NCBI GenBank assembly: GCA_963210315.1 | Contig: OY723257.1 | Span: forward strand, 2,232,001-2,296,000 | Source: Rhynchopus euleeides | Taxonomy: Eukaryota > Euglenozoa > Diplonemea > Diplonemida > Diplonemidae | Reading direction: 5' to 3' | Length of the DNA: 64,000 nt | In this document: piece after piece, positions 43,881 through 54,868 of the stretch | Position numbering within the stretch: the stretch's first letter is position 1 | Layout of the letters: each line of letters opens with the position of its first letter | Program-made: the position numbers and the translations under genes | The notes under the pieces: model-generated | The model's database searches: none | What the model was told of the DNA's origin: nothing | The model's input: the letters and a program-made list of their open reading frames with translations, nothing else

Positions 43881-44884
43881 TGGTGCCCCTGACGACCCCA
43901 TATTGCGTAGTTTGTGCGTAGTGAAAAGGGGGGGGGGGGGTCTCATTTTTTGATTTACTCAGCCATTCTCTGTCTCTATGCCGGGACCCCAAACTCAAGG
44001 AGTTCTTGCTGTTTCGGGGTCAGTGAGGGTGCAGGCGCTTCAGGTGCTGCAGGTGCTGCAGGTTCTTCAGGTGCTGCAGCGCTGGCAGCCTTCGGTGCGG
44101 GTTTCGACGCAGTCTTTGCAGGTCTCTTTGGGGGTGCCCTTTGGCGCGGTGCCTGCTTCAGCTCGTCGGGTGGAAGCATCAACGCATCATTAAGCGGTGC
44201 CTGCTTCAGCTCCTCCGGGTGGAAGCGTCAACGCATCATTAAGGAAGAAGGAAGCACAGTTGCTACGCTTTTTTGCAGCTGCAGGAAACGACACCATACC
44301 CAACAACAATCCCCAGACCGTCGAGGGAGAGTGGGCGCCTGGATCCCGTGACACAGATCTCTAGTGCCGTTGTGATCCCCTCGGATAACGTCTCCTGGAC
44401 GTTGTCAGCGGAGGTTGCCTGTGTGGCGGTGACCTCCGTATACCCCGCGGGATCCAGTGCCAGTAGCGCCTTCTTCAGCTTTTCGTCGACCCCTCGGCCG
44501 ACGCTCTCCTTGATGTCAAGGGCCACCTTCAGGGTGGCACCTCGCAGCGCCCTGAAGGCTGTGATCGTATCATCATTCACAATCTCGAGGGTGTTCTACG
44601 CGGCTCCTGGAACTCACTTCCTTCTCAGGTGTTTCTGGGCATGGGGCAACCTTGCCCAGGTGTTTCTGGAGTCCCGCCCCACATGTCGTGCGTTCTTTCG
44701 TACGGTGTATAGTGAGTTCTGGCAATAATTTTTTGCTCGGTCAGCGCAGTGCCTCCAGTCCTGTCTCAGTAGCCACACAGAAAGGGGGACCAAAAAAAAC
44801 TGGGGGGGGACCAAAAAGCGAGACCCCCCCCCCCCAGATTGCGTAGTTTGTGCGTAGTGAAAAAGGGGTAAATCAGGGGCACCA
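43881..44884. mobile_element. TIR element with internal direct repeats and minus-strand frames
   Basis: TGGTGCCCCTGA and its exact inverse mark the ends. A ~28-bp direct repeat (TGCGTAGTTTGTGCGTAGTG) sits just inside both ends (43902-43930, 44838-44866). The interior is GC-balanced and codes on the minus strand, unlike the host sequence. Superfamily unknown. Confidence 0.65.
43976..44580 (-). pseudogene. element-borne protein, degenerate
   Basis: On the minus strand a frame at 44580-44263 reads NDDTITAFRALRGATLKVAL, then SVGRGVDEKLKKALLALDPA, and stops. A downstream frame at 44182-43976 is Ala/Pro/Lys-rich (KPAPKAASAAAPEEPAAPAA) and ends in TAG. Between them a ~50-bp segment is tandemly duplicated with one extra base, which breaks the frame. 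It may once have been one protein: a helical N-terminal part and a low-complexity tail. No family recognised. Confidence 0.55.
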
Positions 44885-45382
44885 ATTATTCTGTTTTTTT
44901 TTTCACTCTGTCGTTTTCCAGCCGTGAGTTTCTTTGTGCGGCGCACAAAACAAAACCACCCCCTTCTGCCTTCTTTTTTTAGAAACAATACTGTTGTCTA
45001 TCCCCCCCCCACGTAGGGGGCTTCGGCACACCACCAGATCGACCCCACCTCCACCCCCTCCTGCCGCTGTCCTGCAGAGGGTAGAACGAGGGGGGCGGGG
45101 AGGGGAGTGGTGCAGCTATATTTGTGTGCCTCCTGTCCACCATGCGGCATCAAGGATTGTTTTTCCTTGTGCCCTGCTCCGCTGTTTTGCGTGGGGAAGG
45201 CGAGAGGGGGGGCTGGTGTTGATGTGCCATTTGTCCAGATCGGAGGGTGGTCGAGAAAGTTCGACTCTGGCGTGGCATTGTTTAGACCCACCCTCCTTCT
45301 CTGTCCCTGCGTGCTGACCCCCTCAACCCCGGCCTTGTTTGTTGCCGGTATCATCCTGTTATTCCGCACGATGGCCTGTCAG

Positions 45383-45733
45383 GACCAACCCATGCACCAC
45401 CGTATCCACGTCGAACCGTGCAGGGAAACCTGCACTGTCTGTTCTCCGTGGAAGCAGGTTTTGAGGCTAACAACGGTTTCGCATCTGTGGATCACCCTGG
45501 TTTGGGTTGGCGAGCCAGCTACCCAGCCTGGGAGCCTGCCAGCACCCTTTCTCTCTCTCTCTCTCTCTCTCTCTTCATATCATTCCGCGGCACAAATAGA
45601 GGCGGAGGTGGCAAATCCGGGAGATTCCCCTGGCAAATGTCAAAAAATAATATCACGAAGAAAAGTTGAAGAACGAGCCTTGGCATTGCCCGACCCTCTC
45701 CCCCCTTTGGCACCAGACGCCATTACGTGGCGC
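45383..45733 (+). CDS. candidate exons around a CT tract
   Basis: 45383-45457 (phase 0, QDQPMHHRIHVEPCRETCTV region, weak GTTTTG donor) and 45600-45733 (after a CT-rich acceptor ending CACAAATAG) are open. The second reads AEVANPGDSPGKCQKIISRR and then ALALPDPLPPLAPDAITW. The link between them is not certain. Confidence 0.45.
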
Positions 45734-45924
45734 GTTTTGTTCCTTTCACCCCCCCCCCCCCCCACCATCCGGCCTATTATTACGGTTGTCTATCTGACCC
45801 TCTCCCTCCCTCTCCTCTTTGTCTCTTCCCCCCCCACCACCAGCCATGCGTTGCCCCGTCCCGCGCCGCCAGAAAAGTAAAAGGAGACGCGTGATATAGA
45901 ACAGCGATATACGGCCCCAAGGGC

Positions 45925-45981
45925 AGCACAGTGCCTTCTGGAATCGCTGATCGGCAATACTCATGATGTCACAGTGCCCTG
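45925..45981 (+). CDS. possible internal exon
   Basis: Bounded by GGGCAGCACAG and a consensus GTGAGT donor; one frame is open (CLLESLIGNTHDVTVP). The polypyrimidine tract is weak. Confidence 0.35.
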
Positions 45982-46955
45982 TGAGTGTGTGGGCCACGGC
46001 AAGCCTCATCTGACGTGCGCAACAGGATTGCCTCCGTGAGTGTGTGGCTTCGGTGTGCCCATGTGCTCCTCCCTGAGCAACGGGTTTTTTTTGTGTTGGC
46101 GGAACAGGGCGGCGGGACAACATACCCGGCGGTGGGCGGGAATAAGACGAGGCGACCGGCAGCCAAAAGGAGATGCGTCCCCTTTTTTGTTGTTGTTGTA
46201 TTTTATTATTGGCGGGGAAAGTGCATAGACGGCTGGCCCTTCCACAGGGGGATGTGCCATTCCATCGACACCGCTCCCGCGAATTCGCTGCGAATTCACA
46301 ACGCAATAAAATAACCCTCTGCGAAGCTGCTCTGGGTGCTCTCTGCATGCCGGTCAGGCCGGCAGCAGAATGCCTGGTATATTTTCCCACAATAAAAAAA
46401 CAGACATGGCAACCTGTTCCAACGATTTGCTGCCTAGCTAGGTATATTTGCTGACATTGGCTCATTGGCTCCTGATTAGTCGTGTGTGGCCCCCTCCCCT
46501 CTCCCCCCCCACTTTCTGCAGACCCTTCTTTGGAATGGCCTCGCCAGAAATGGGGGGGGGGGGCAGTCCTAACAACGCATCAGTTTTTTTAAACCCCCCC
46601 CCCCCCTTTAGCCAGAAATATGGCACAACACCCACAGCCGCGAGGGAGGGAGGGGGGGGGGCAGCAAGCAGCTGTTTTGTCTGCCCATCTCCCCCCCCCC
46701 CCCCCCCCACACCTCCCCCGTGACTGCTATGCCAAGTGTGTTGCTGCTTTATTTTGGTATATTTTTTTTTCCTGTTCTCTCCTCAAAGCCGGCAGAACCT
46801 CCCCCTCCTCGCCCACACCCCCCCCCCCTCTATGTTTTTCGCCAGCCCTAGCTGCTTTCGCGTATGACATCTACATCCCTTCTTCTTTGCTACCACCGCC
46901 GCCTCGGGCTGTTGGCCCTCCCTGGCAAAAGGCCCCTTCTCTCGACCCCCCTCAG

Positions 46956-47393
46956 CGTGCGCGGCCTCCAGGGATGGATGCGCTGCCTACACGTTGTTTG
47001 AGGTTGGTCAGATGCAGGTCACACGGGTTACATACGACCTGATCCCAAGAGGTTCTTTGTTGTTCTGCAGGGGCAAGGTGTGTGTGGGGGGGGGGCGGGG
47101 GGCCAGGATGTGCGGATATGTGTGAAGCAGTCGCCTTGCGCAGGTGATGGAAAAGCCGCATTTTCGCCCTCCCTCCCCCCCTTCATCATTCCCTTGCACC
47201 ACAGCACCGGATCTCACATGCATCAGGGCCACGACCTGCATTGAGAGAGGAGGGGGGTGGTTAGGTCTTTACCATACTTTTGTCTACATCACCGCCCCGC
47301 CTCTTGTGCCCTACTCTGCCTTCAGGCCCCCAGGAGCGCTTGTTCCGCATGTGGAGTATAGGCAAAAAAATGCTCCCGAAGGAACAGGGGGGG
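46956..47393 (+). CDS. three-exon gene segment, unknown product
   Basis: Exon 46956-47077 (after TTCTCTCGACCCCCCTCAG; donor GTGTGT) is 40 codons (CAASRDGCAAYTLFEVGQMQ, then VTRVTYDLIPRGSLLFCRGK) and ends in phase 0. A phase-0 frame follows CCTTGCGCAG (from 47143, MEKPHFRPPSPPSSF). Exon 47326-47393 follows CCCTACTCTGCCTTCAG and reads PQERLFRMWSIGKKMLPKEQ. Exon 1 is among the most convincing coding segments here. No family known. Confidence 0.65.
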
Positions 47394-47718
47394 GTGTGGG
47401 GTGTGTGTGAAAAAAATGCAAGATTTTTTTGGCTGTTTTATTTTTTCTTGCATACACGTTAAGTGTTCTAAGAAACCAGACATAACCAGAAGACCAACAT
47501 CATGTTCGTGCTAGCACTTTTTCCTTTTGTCATCACACCCGTGCGCCAAAACAGGTTAGGCCTTATATTTGGCTGCGTTCAACGAAAAAAGACACTTCTT
47601 TCCGGAGTTTAGCTAGCACGATTCAGTTGGGCGATTCATTTGTCTGGTTTATCTAACCATGTGCGAATCGTTGAGCCAATAAAACAAACACAAACGTGCA
47701 ACCTATTTAATACTGCAG

Positions 47719-48150
47719 GCTTTCCGTGCATTCCTTCTTTTTTTGTTTCCCCTGTTGCTTCGGATCGATACAGCTTTTTGTCATGCCACGCTGTTGCATA
47801 TTGCTGGTTCCACCGTGCATGTTGCACTTGGGTAAGCGAGCCTCGGTTTAGTGGTAAGGAAATTACATCTGCCTTTTTTTGATTTCAGTGCTTCGTTTCC
47901 ACGACCCGTTTGGCTACGAGTCCTCGTCATTGCCCCTGGACGCCTATTTATATACTATTTGATCCGAGATAGCCGAGATGATGTACGTGCTATTTGATAC
48001 GCCCTGTAGAAATCACGGCCCAGCGTGACCGCTGTGATAGACACTCACTTCACCCATCCGACCACTCACACAATGCGGCGTTTCGCCATGGGGATGTCGC
48101 CAAAAGTTGCGGATATCTGTACCCCAACAAGCCTGATCGTTAGCAATTGA
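47719..48150 (+). CDS. three-exon 3' end of a gene, hydrophobic then basic
   Basis: Exons: 47719-47831 (after CCTATTTAATACTGCAG, donor GTAAGC; AFRAFLLFLFPLLLRIDTAF), 47889-47982 (after CTTTTTTTGATTTCAG, donor GTACGT; VWLRVLVIAPGRLFIYYLIR) and 48010-48150 (ending TGA; SRPSVTAVIDTHFTHPTTHT). Phase carries through all. The second intron would be 27 nt and is required because read-through hits TGA. A possible start exon with a signal-like ATG lies near 47504. A competing minus-strand frame covers 48013-48243. Confidence 0.55.
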
Positions 48151-48691
48151 TTTTGTCTTTGTACCCGCATATTGTGTGCTGCCATTATTCGACCCAGCAT
48201 CCCAACTCACCGCCTGTATGTCTATTGTTGTTTTTTTTAACACAGCCAGAGGTTCCCCCGCACAGTATTCGTCTTCCTTGCATCAAACGGGTTTCCTATT
48301 TATGAGCATTCTTCTTCTTCTTCCTCTTCCTCTTCTTCCGAGTGATATTTAGCGCAGAGCCGAGAAAAACAAACCAAATCGTCAGACGGGGTTAGTCGCG
48401 TAGCTTTCTGAGGGGTCTTGGACCATCAGAATACGATATAGCAGTAACTTACTGAGTAAGGCTGCCAGCCCCCCATCGGGGTGGCTGCAATGCTCCAAGC
48501 AAGAACTTAAAACTAACGTGAACCCGCGTGGTTTTTGTTGCCTCAACCCTCAGCCCCCACCCCCGACCCCCAACCCGAACGAGACACAACGAGGGTAGAA
48601 AAAAAGACACAAAACATCTGAATAAAACGAATGAATGAAGGAAAAAAAATATCACCAAGCAATGTCACTGTCTGGCCGTCTTCTCTCTCAG

Positions 48692-49127
48692 AGATGTGCA
48701 ATCGCTGTAAAAAACAGGCAGCACCAACCACCGAATCCACCATCAGAGGTCATGGAATACCCACATGCCGACCGACCCACCTGCCCACCCAACCCACTGA
48801 TTCAGGTATTGACTCGCCTGGAGGAGCTGGACATCATGATCCAGCAAGAAATCGGGAAGTGGTAGGCGCCAACCGCCTCCACCCCCCGCTCTCCTTTTGT
48901 TTTGCTTTTTCCTTTGTTTCTCTTCGGAAAAAGAGAGTTCTCAACCGACAACGCGCAGCCCAACAAATATTCTCTCTTTCCAGTGAGCGAACTGCCCTGG
49001 AGGAAAAAAAAATCAAAAAAAGAAACTCTTTCTATTTAGCTGTGCAGAGGTATGCGATTCCTTTGCGTTCTTCGACAGAGGGTGGGGAGGAGGGTGTCGA
49101 GAGTTGCTACGGGGCTTTGTGTTCTGA
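48692..49127 (+). CDS. three-exon gene end, coiled-coil-like
   Basis: Exon 48692-48861 (after GTCTTCTCTCTCAG, donor GTAGGC) ends with a helical heptad-like stretch (LIQVLTRLEELDIMIQQEIG). Exon 48984-49049 (after TATTCTCTCTTTCCAG, donor GTATGC) continues in phase and is basic (ERTALEEKKIKKRNSFYLAV). A 29-nt intron would lead to 49079-49127 and TGA. Without the first donor, exon 1 itself ends at TAG 48865. Confidence 0.65.
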
Positions 49128-49232
49128 CAATGCTCCGAGGTGCTCCCAACTTTAGACACACGCACACACCTTCCCCACCCCACCCTTCATTTTTTTTAAA
49201 AAATACGTTTTTCCCCCATGTGCATTGCGCCT

Positions 49233-49375
49233 GGTGTGGTGGCTGCAAAAAATTAAATGACCCACATTTGCTGGAGGGTATTCACTTCGACAACACCATA
49301 CCCGCCCCCTTTCAAAAGGGCCACACCAACAGGCCGTGCCTGATAACAGAACGCCTTCTATTTGGAATTGCCTGA
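49233..49375 (+). CDS. possible terminal coding segment
   Basis: Open to TGA with CAWCGGCKKLNDPHLLEG near the start; possible acceptor CCCGCCCCCTTTCAAAAG within. A minus-strand frame overlaps. A possible start (GCCGCCATGG context) for a following gene lies at 49395-49416. Confidence 0.35.
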
Positions 49376-49821
49376 AGGCAACCAATCACACACCATGCGC
49401 ACCAAGCGTGCCGCCATGGATCGCATCACTTGTTTCGGGGATCGAGAGGGGGCGAGTTGGTCACCCGCCGTCTTCTCCCCCGTAGCCGCAGCGTTGGCTC
49501 CTTTTCGCGCTTGCCACGGTTCGATATCATGACAATTTTGCCGTCATATATTGTTTTTTCCGGGTTTTAGGCGCACGAAACAGCGCATTTTCTTTTCCAT
49601 TTTTCCTTTTTGCAATCTTAATTTTGTTTCCCTCCCATCCGAAAAAAAAGAAAATATCCCCCCCCCCCCCCACCCCCCTCCTTTCTCTTCCTCCCGCACA
49701 GCAAGGCCTCCTTTTTGCCCGGCACAGCGTATCATCAGATTGCCACAGCACAGGCGGATCACCTTTTCACCCTGGCCTCTCCCGACTCGGTCTCCGTCCT
49801 ACGGAGTCTGTTCCGGGGCAG

Positions 49822-49878
49822 CTGGGGCCGTATTCTTTTCTTGATGCTGTGTTTGCAGTTGTGCAGGAGCATCCAGCC
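49822..49878 (+). CDS. predicted internal exon
   Basis: Nineteen codons in phase 0 between CTGTTCCGGGGCAG and a GTAAGG donor (LGPYSFLDAVFAVVQEHPA). The frame is also open upstream. Confidence 0.65.
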
Positions 49879-50245
49879 GTAAGGCATGCCAGAAACGCAT
49901 GCATGGTGCTGCATTTTTGTTGCCCTGCTCTGCGGTTGCATACTCCCCCGCTTCGAAATGTAGTTTTTTGGTAAAACACACCCCGTGTGGTAGAGAAAAT
50001 ACGGCAAGAGTCTCGGTGGGTCGGAAGAGCAGATGGTTCCCGCAACAGCTCCCGGGGAGCGGCGGGTATTTCGCATAGGATGCCGGATGTGTGAACACGT
50101 TTGTGCGGTTTGCCCTGTGTTGTGTGAACATATGTGTATGTGTGTGTGTATGCTCCACCCAACCCGACACATTTTCTGTACTTCAGACAGGTAAGGTCAC
50201 TCGACACGCGGGGGGGGGGGTTTTGTTGTGTGTTTTTTCTGCCAG

Positions 50246-50422
50246 CCGACATCACTAGCGCCAGCGAGACAAAAAAAACGCGTGACGAGTGACGGGTTGA
50301 GGTGGAAGCGATCAATGCAAAAATCATCTGAAAGGAAGACTCGAGAGACTGCTGCTGTATTTTTATACCCGTGTTTTAATTTTCGCTTCAAGCCCTGTTC
50401 TTTTATTTCGTCACAAGAGTAG
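50246..50422 (+). CDS. predicted terminal exon, basic
   Basis: After TGTGTGTTTTTTCTGCCAG, 58 codons plus TAG in phase 0 (ARQKKRVTSDGLRWKRSMQK, then SSERKTRETAAVFLYP). A GTAAGG donor at 50191 (after CTTCAGACAG) may close the preceding exon. An adjoining frame from 50423 is open for about 100 codons and could be a further exon. Confidence 0.65.
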   Translation, partial: PTSLAPARQKKRVTSDGLRWKRSMQKSSERKTRETAAVFLYPCFNFRFKPCSFISSQE

Positions 50423-51336
50423 CGCGCTGCGGTGTGCGAGGTTGAACATGCCACAGTATACGGCACCCATTGCATGTCCTTTTCTTCTATAAATCCATGC
50501 CGCATTGGCCAAGGTGTGTATCCTGATGTGATACGCATGCAAGCTCGAATCAATGATTGTTATGCCTGTATTGTGCACACCACAGCTAGCTACGCGTTAT
50601 ATCCATATGAATCGCATTGTACTACCTACGTTGATATTTTGCCTCCCCCCCCACCCCCCACTTGCGGTCTTTGTTTTCCTCAGCCACAACCAACCGCCCT
50701 TCGCTGCCGGTGCTCACATTGGGGTTCGCTTAATCACTGAATCCCGCGCTGAAAGCTGGCCAGCCGTGGCGTGTTGCGGGCGCACCGCCCCCCCTAAACC
50801 TAGTCGAAAGGGGACCCCACTCTGTGCAAACCCTCTGACACCACTGGTCGTCAAAACTGGGGGGAACCTGGGAGGGGCGATTTGCCGCCTGTTATCTAAG
50901 GCGGTTCACATCAACTCACTTTTTTGCACTTCCTGAGTGAAAAGGGAACCCTAAGGAAAGACTTGAAGAGGGGGGGTCCGTATTGTTCTTTGCTGTGCCG
51001 GCATATATGTGTGGTTGTGGCCTGGGCTTCGGGGCAGGGGGGGTGGGGGTGGGTGTGTGTGTGTGTGGGAAAGGAGCTTTTGGGCACCCTTCCCAACACC
51101 CCCACCCCCCCCACCTCCCTGTAAGGCACCTTTATCTTCCTGCGGCAAAAATGAAAAAGGAAGAAACCGAAAAAAACTCCTGTACTTTTTTGTACCCCAC
51201 CTCTGTTCAACCTTTGTCCCAAGCTGTGCCCGATCCTGATGATATCGGCAGTTTTATTTTCAGGGGAGGGGAGAGTGCGAGTCATGTACACTACATGGCA
51301 GCCCTCTGAGTGTTCCTTCAAATACAATTGGCAATG

Positions 51337-51418
51337 CCACCGTGTGGCCAAGAGAACACCAAACAGCGGCCCTTCTCACCGGGGGGGGGCGCTACGAATA
51401 CGGCCAAAATTGTTCAAA
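51337..51418 (+). mobile_element. short 5'-truncated LINE tail with target duplication
   Basis: GCAATGCCACCGTGTGGCC through CGGCCAAAATTGTTC matches the LINE tail. AAATACAATT occurs on both sides (51320s and 51417-51426), a 10-bp duplication. Confidence 0.8.
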
Positions 51419-51790
51419 ATACAATTTTGTCGGCTGTTTGGCTGTTTGCTGATTTCACGAAGACCTGACAGCGACGGCTAGGTCCCTCCCACTTCTTCTC
51501 ATACCCCGCCCCCACCCACCCCTTCTCCAACAGAAAGAATCCAATATCGTTGTTGTTTTAACATCATCACGCATACAGACTAGCCCTCCCTCCCACCCTC
51601 GGGAACAGAGATCCTATATCACACGTATACTACACGGGACGGGGTGGTAGACACCACAGGCAGGCAGTCGTGAGGGGGGAGAGGGGGACAGAGGTGTGAA
51701 CGGGCTTGCCGGGTGTATATCTATATATACCTAGCCCTCTCTCGCCCCCCCCCCCCCCTCTCTCTCTCTCACCCCGCTGCTTCGCCTGGC

Positions 51791-52191
51791 ATGATCACTG
51801 GGGTATCTCTTTGCTCCTCGTCAACTTTTCAAAAAAAAAGTGAGTACATCATTTGCCCGCCCCCCCTCCCCTCCCCGCTCTCCGACCCCCCCCCCCCCCC
51901 CCGTCTTTTCGTCTCTCCTCGACATGCATAATTGAGACGCCTGTCTCAGCCATCTCTTTTCAACCCCCGGGATCTTGCGGATGCGTGAAGTTTGGAGGAA
52001 CATTAACCCCACAGTCACAGTGCAAGTGAGATCCTATATTATCAACGAGGGGTGTGCCCCTTCGTTTGGGGAGGGGTGGGTGGAAAGCTTCAGGAAATTT
52101 GGGTGCGCTGGGGGGGGGGGGGGGGGGAATCGAAGGGGGAGGTTCGTTGCCATGTGCCTGTGTGTCAGTGCGGTTTTGTTGAGTTGCGGTG
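51791..52191 (+). CDS. 5' end of a gene: three exons, unknown product
   Basis: Exon 1 from ATG 51791 to 51839 (MITGVSLCSSSTFQKK, donor GTGAGT), exon 2 51950-52025 (after GAGACGCCTGTCTCAG, donor GTGAGA; ISFQPPGSCGCVKFGGTLTP), exon 3 52094-52191 (after GTGGAAAGCTTCAG, donor GTGAGG), which contains a poly-G run coding Gly and then FVAMCLCVSAVLLSC. Phases agree at both junctions and all three donors are consensus. Confidence 0.65.
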
Positions 52192-52619
52192 GTGAGGGTG
52201 TTTTGCATCGATGCGTTTCTCCCACTGCTGCTGCTGCAAAAAAGAAAAGACAGAATATTCACGTGTGTGTGGTTGGTTGGTAAAGGTTGAGGTTTTTTTA
52301 TATGGCGAGCGACACCATTCCCTCTTTTGTTCCCCCCCCCCCCCTCCACCCATATCCCCTCCAGGTCCCTCGGATCTGTCGTTGTGCGTGCCGAACGAGG
52401 CTTGCTTTCCGCTTACCCCCTCCCCATTTCACTACCCCCCCCCCCCTCCCTTATCCTTGAACTTTTATCTCTCTACATCAATGCATCTCCTCACTCATTA
52501 CATCGAAGTGTGCTGCTCTCACCCACCGCCTCCCCCACCCCGATGCCTTTGCTATTGTTATTGCCACAACAAAACACAGCCCGAAAAACTCCTGTTCTCA
52601 TTCCTTCGGTGGCTGTATT

Positions 52620-53141
52620 TCAATGAGCTGTCTGCAATGCGCGCCACACCTCACGATCGATGGCCTCTGTCGTGAGCGCCTCCTTTCCATTGGAGGGGGG
52701 ATCTTCGCGAGATCGGCAATCTTCGGCACTTTTTCTAAATGAAGGTCGGGATATTACCACGCTCTTTTTTTTTGCACCGCCGTGCGGAGACCCCTCTCCC
52801 TTATCTGAATGAATTGGCCATAGCCTGTCATCAATCAAAATTCCAAAAAAAACAGAACAATCTGGTGCGCAAGTACAGATGGTGTCAAAGAATACTGTTC
52901 TTTTTTGTCTAGCATATTTTGCTGCGTTGTTTGTAGCAGCCACATTGTACGTCAGGTTTAAAATCATGCACAGCGTGTGATTGTGTGTCGGTCGTCTTGA
53001 AGTAGCAGAGTGGCATGCTATTTGTGGTCGGCCTGCATCGCAGGTTGCCGGCCTTTTTTTTTTGCCCCACACATGGCAGAAACATATCAATATTGACGTG
53101 ATGTGATGAAGTGTCTTTGTTCCTCCCAACCCAAAACCCAA
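52620..53141 (-). CDS. minus-strand open frame
   Basis: 173 codons are open on the minus strand, with a polar end (KSAEDCRSREDPPSNGKEAL) that looks coding, and + strand pyrimidine tracts are sparse here. An internal minus-strand acceptor (TTGGAATTTTGATTGATGACAG) offers a different terminal exon (YGQFIQIRERGLRTAV). No start codon or family is clear. Confidence 0.4.
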   Translation of the reverse strand: MGFGLGGTKTLHHITSILICFCHVWGKKKRPATCDAGRPQIACHSATSRRPTHNHTLCMILNLTYNVAATNNAAKYARQKRTVFFDTICTCAPDCSVFFGILIDDRLWPIHSDKGEGSPHGGAKKKSVVISRPSFRKSAEDCRSREDPPSNGKEALTTEAIDREVWRALQTAH

Positions 53142-53246
53142 TCGTATTTTTCCCGCACAGTTTTTTTTTCATTTCGTGAATACCGGTTCAGCCAAACCAC
53201 ACCCAAATACCACCTCACCATCAGCAGGCGAGTAAGGGTTGTACAG

Positions 53247-53452
53247 ATGGCGTCTCAATGGGGGAAAAACTGATGCAAACACAAAACGGAAACCAATCAA
53301 TACCTACCCCCCAGAAGCAGGGAAGGGCACCGCAACAAGAAATCAGCTGCCTTTACACCCCACCCAACCCAATGACCATCAATGTGCCCGACTCTGGCGA
53401 GAGCTATCAAGCCTTAGACCAGTGGGGCGACCCGACAAGGGGGGGCCGTTGA
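53247..53452 (+). CDS. predicted exon or gene end
   Basis: After GGGTTGTACAG, two bases and 67 codons to TGA. Gln/Pro-rich (MQTQNGNQSIPTPQKQGRAP), then MTINVPDSGESYQALDQWGD. Two other frames are also partly open. Confidence 0.5.
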
Positions 53453-53510
53453 TCCAAGAGAATCCCGACCACCCCCCCCGCTAATTCAATCCAACCCAAC
53501 CGAACTGCAG

Positions 53511-53719
53511 CTTTGGCAGGGTGAAGGGGGCGTGGCGGCAGTGACGCAGTGTACAACCATACGCTGCCCCGCCCACCGTGCCCTGACCAGGTAAGGCTAT
53601 TAACGAGAGAACATTGCAACTGAGTTGAGGGTAATCCCTTTCAGATCACTCACCGTTACCGTCCCGTTAGCTGGGTTCTTTCTAGAGGCTCAACGAGCCT
53701 GCTCTACTCCGAAATATGA
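53511..53719 (+). CDS. two joined exons at a gene end
   Basis: Exon 53511-53590 (after ACCGAACTGCAG, donor GTAAGG; LWQGEGGVAAVTQCTTIRCP) joins exon 53686-53719 (after TGGGTTCTTTCTAG; GSTSLLYSEI and TGA) in phase. The second exon also has an open phase-0 frame (RLNEPALLRNMNATNTNDQE), so its frame is provisional. Confidence 0.6.
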
Positions 53720-53986
53720 ATGCAACGAATACGAATGATCAAGAAACGTAGGGAGCCTTCGTCTCTACAGTGCGGAAGAAACGGCAAGACCGCCGCCGCC
53801 ACCACCCCCCCGCCCCCCACCCCCCACGTGTTAGTGATAGGTCATCGCAGCAGACACCGGAACACTGTGCCTCTTGTCGCATTCGAACCCCCCACCCTCC
53901 CCCTCCACCCCGCACCCCCTCAATGATGGGGTGAATCAAATCGAAGAAACGGCGGTGTGTGCCGTGAAAAGAGTGTGTTTGTCATG

Positions 53987-54211
<225 letters not shown>

Positions 54212-54524
54212 ACCCCCCTGCACCAATCATCTGCATGATCCCTACAGACCACCTTCTTTTCTGTCGTCAGCCTTCACCGTTTCCCAGAAGTAGAATAATG
54301 TGAAAGCAGACGTTTGCAGTGCACCTTCGTTTCACGCTGACTCGCCTGGGACGCGCCAGGACCATTGGGTTTAGTGTGATCCATTGACGTTGATGTGACG
54401 AGGGCCAGTGCAGCGCATATTCGTATTGTACCCCTCATAATATTGGCTCGCATTTTTCCTTTTGAAATTTCTTCTCTTTTTTCTTTGCTTTGAAAATTTG
54501 ACGGAAAAATAACCACCCCTCCAG

Positions 54525-54868
54525 AACTCGGATGCAGGTAGTGTGCGTGGCACGCCTGCTACCCCTGCTGCCAAGCCGCTCTTTGACGGCTTTCACGAAA
54601 ACACCTGAACGAACCGGCAGAGGGGCAGGTGCATCCGCTGAGGTTGCATGCATGTCCTCCAGACTTGCCCTCTTGTCTGCCTTTCCCTTTTCTTTGTCAT
54701 AACCCGTCTTGTCTAGCCAACACGAGGGAGTCGGTGGGAAGCGTGCGTCGCCTGCTAGGTGTATATTCCCGACAAGACACACACAACACACGAACCACCC
54801 GCCCTGCCTGCAGGGTGAAGTCACTCCGCGTCAACGAACTATGCATCGAGTTTCCCCTTTACAAATAG
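54525..54868 (+). CDS. last two exons of a gene
   Basis: Exon 54525-54628 (after AACCACCCCTCCAG; donor GTGCAT; MQVVCVARLLPLLPSRSLTA) and exon 54717-54868 (after TAACCCGTCTTGTCTAG; NTRESVGSVRRLLGVYSRQD, ending LCIEFPLYK and TAG) agree in phase. The 88-nt intron has a dense pyrimidine tract. Product basic; no family. Confidence 0.65.

Noticed and set aside
45107..45880. A 257-codon + frame
   Set aside because: The sequence is very pyrimidine-rich, which removes stop codons; only subsegments with splice sites are reported.
45746..46465. A 239-codon minus-strand frame
   Set aside because: It is the purine complement of a C/T-rich region, with a poly-Gly end and no clear splice sites.
48013..48243. 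A 76-codon minus-strand frame
   Set aside because: The + strand exon 48010-48150 joins in phase with two strong upstream exons.
54525..54608. Phase-0 reading NSDAGSVRGTPATP... ending in TGA
   Set aside because: Plausible, but the other frame joins in phase to the strong terminal exon at 54717.
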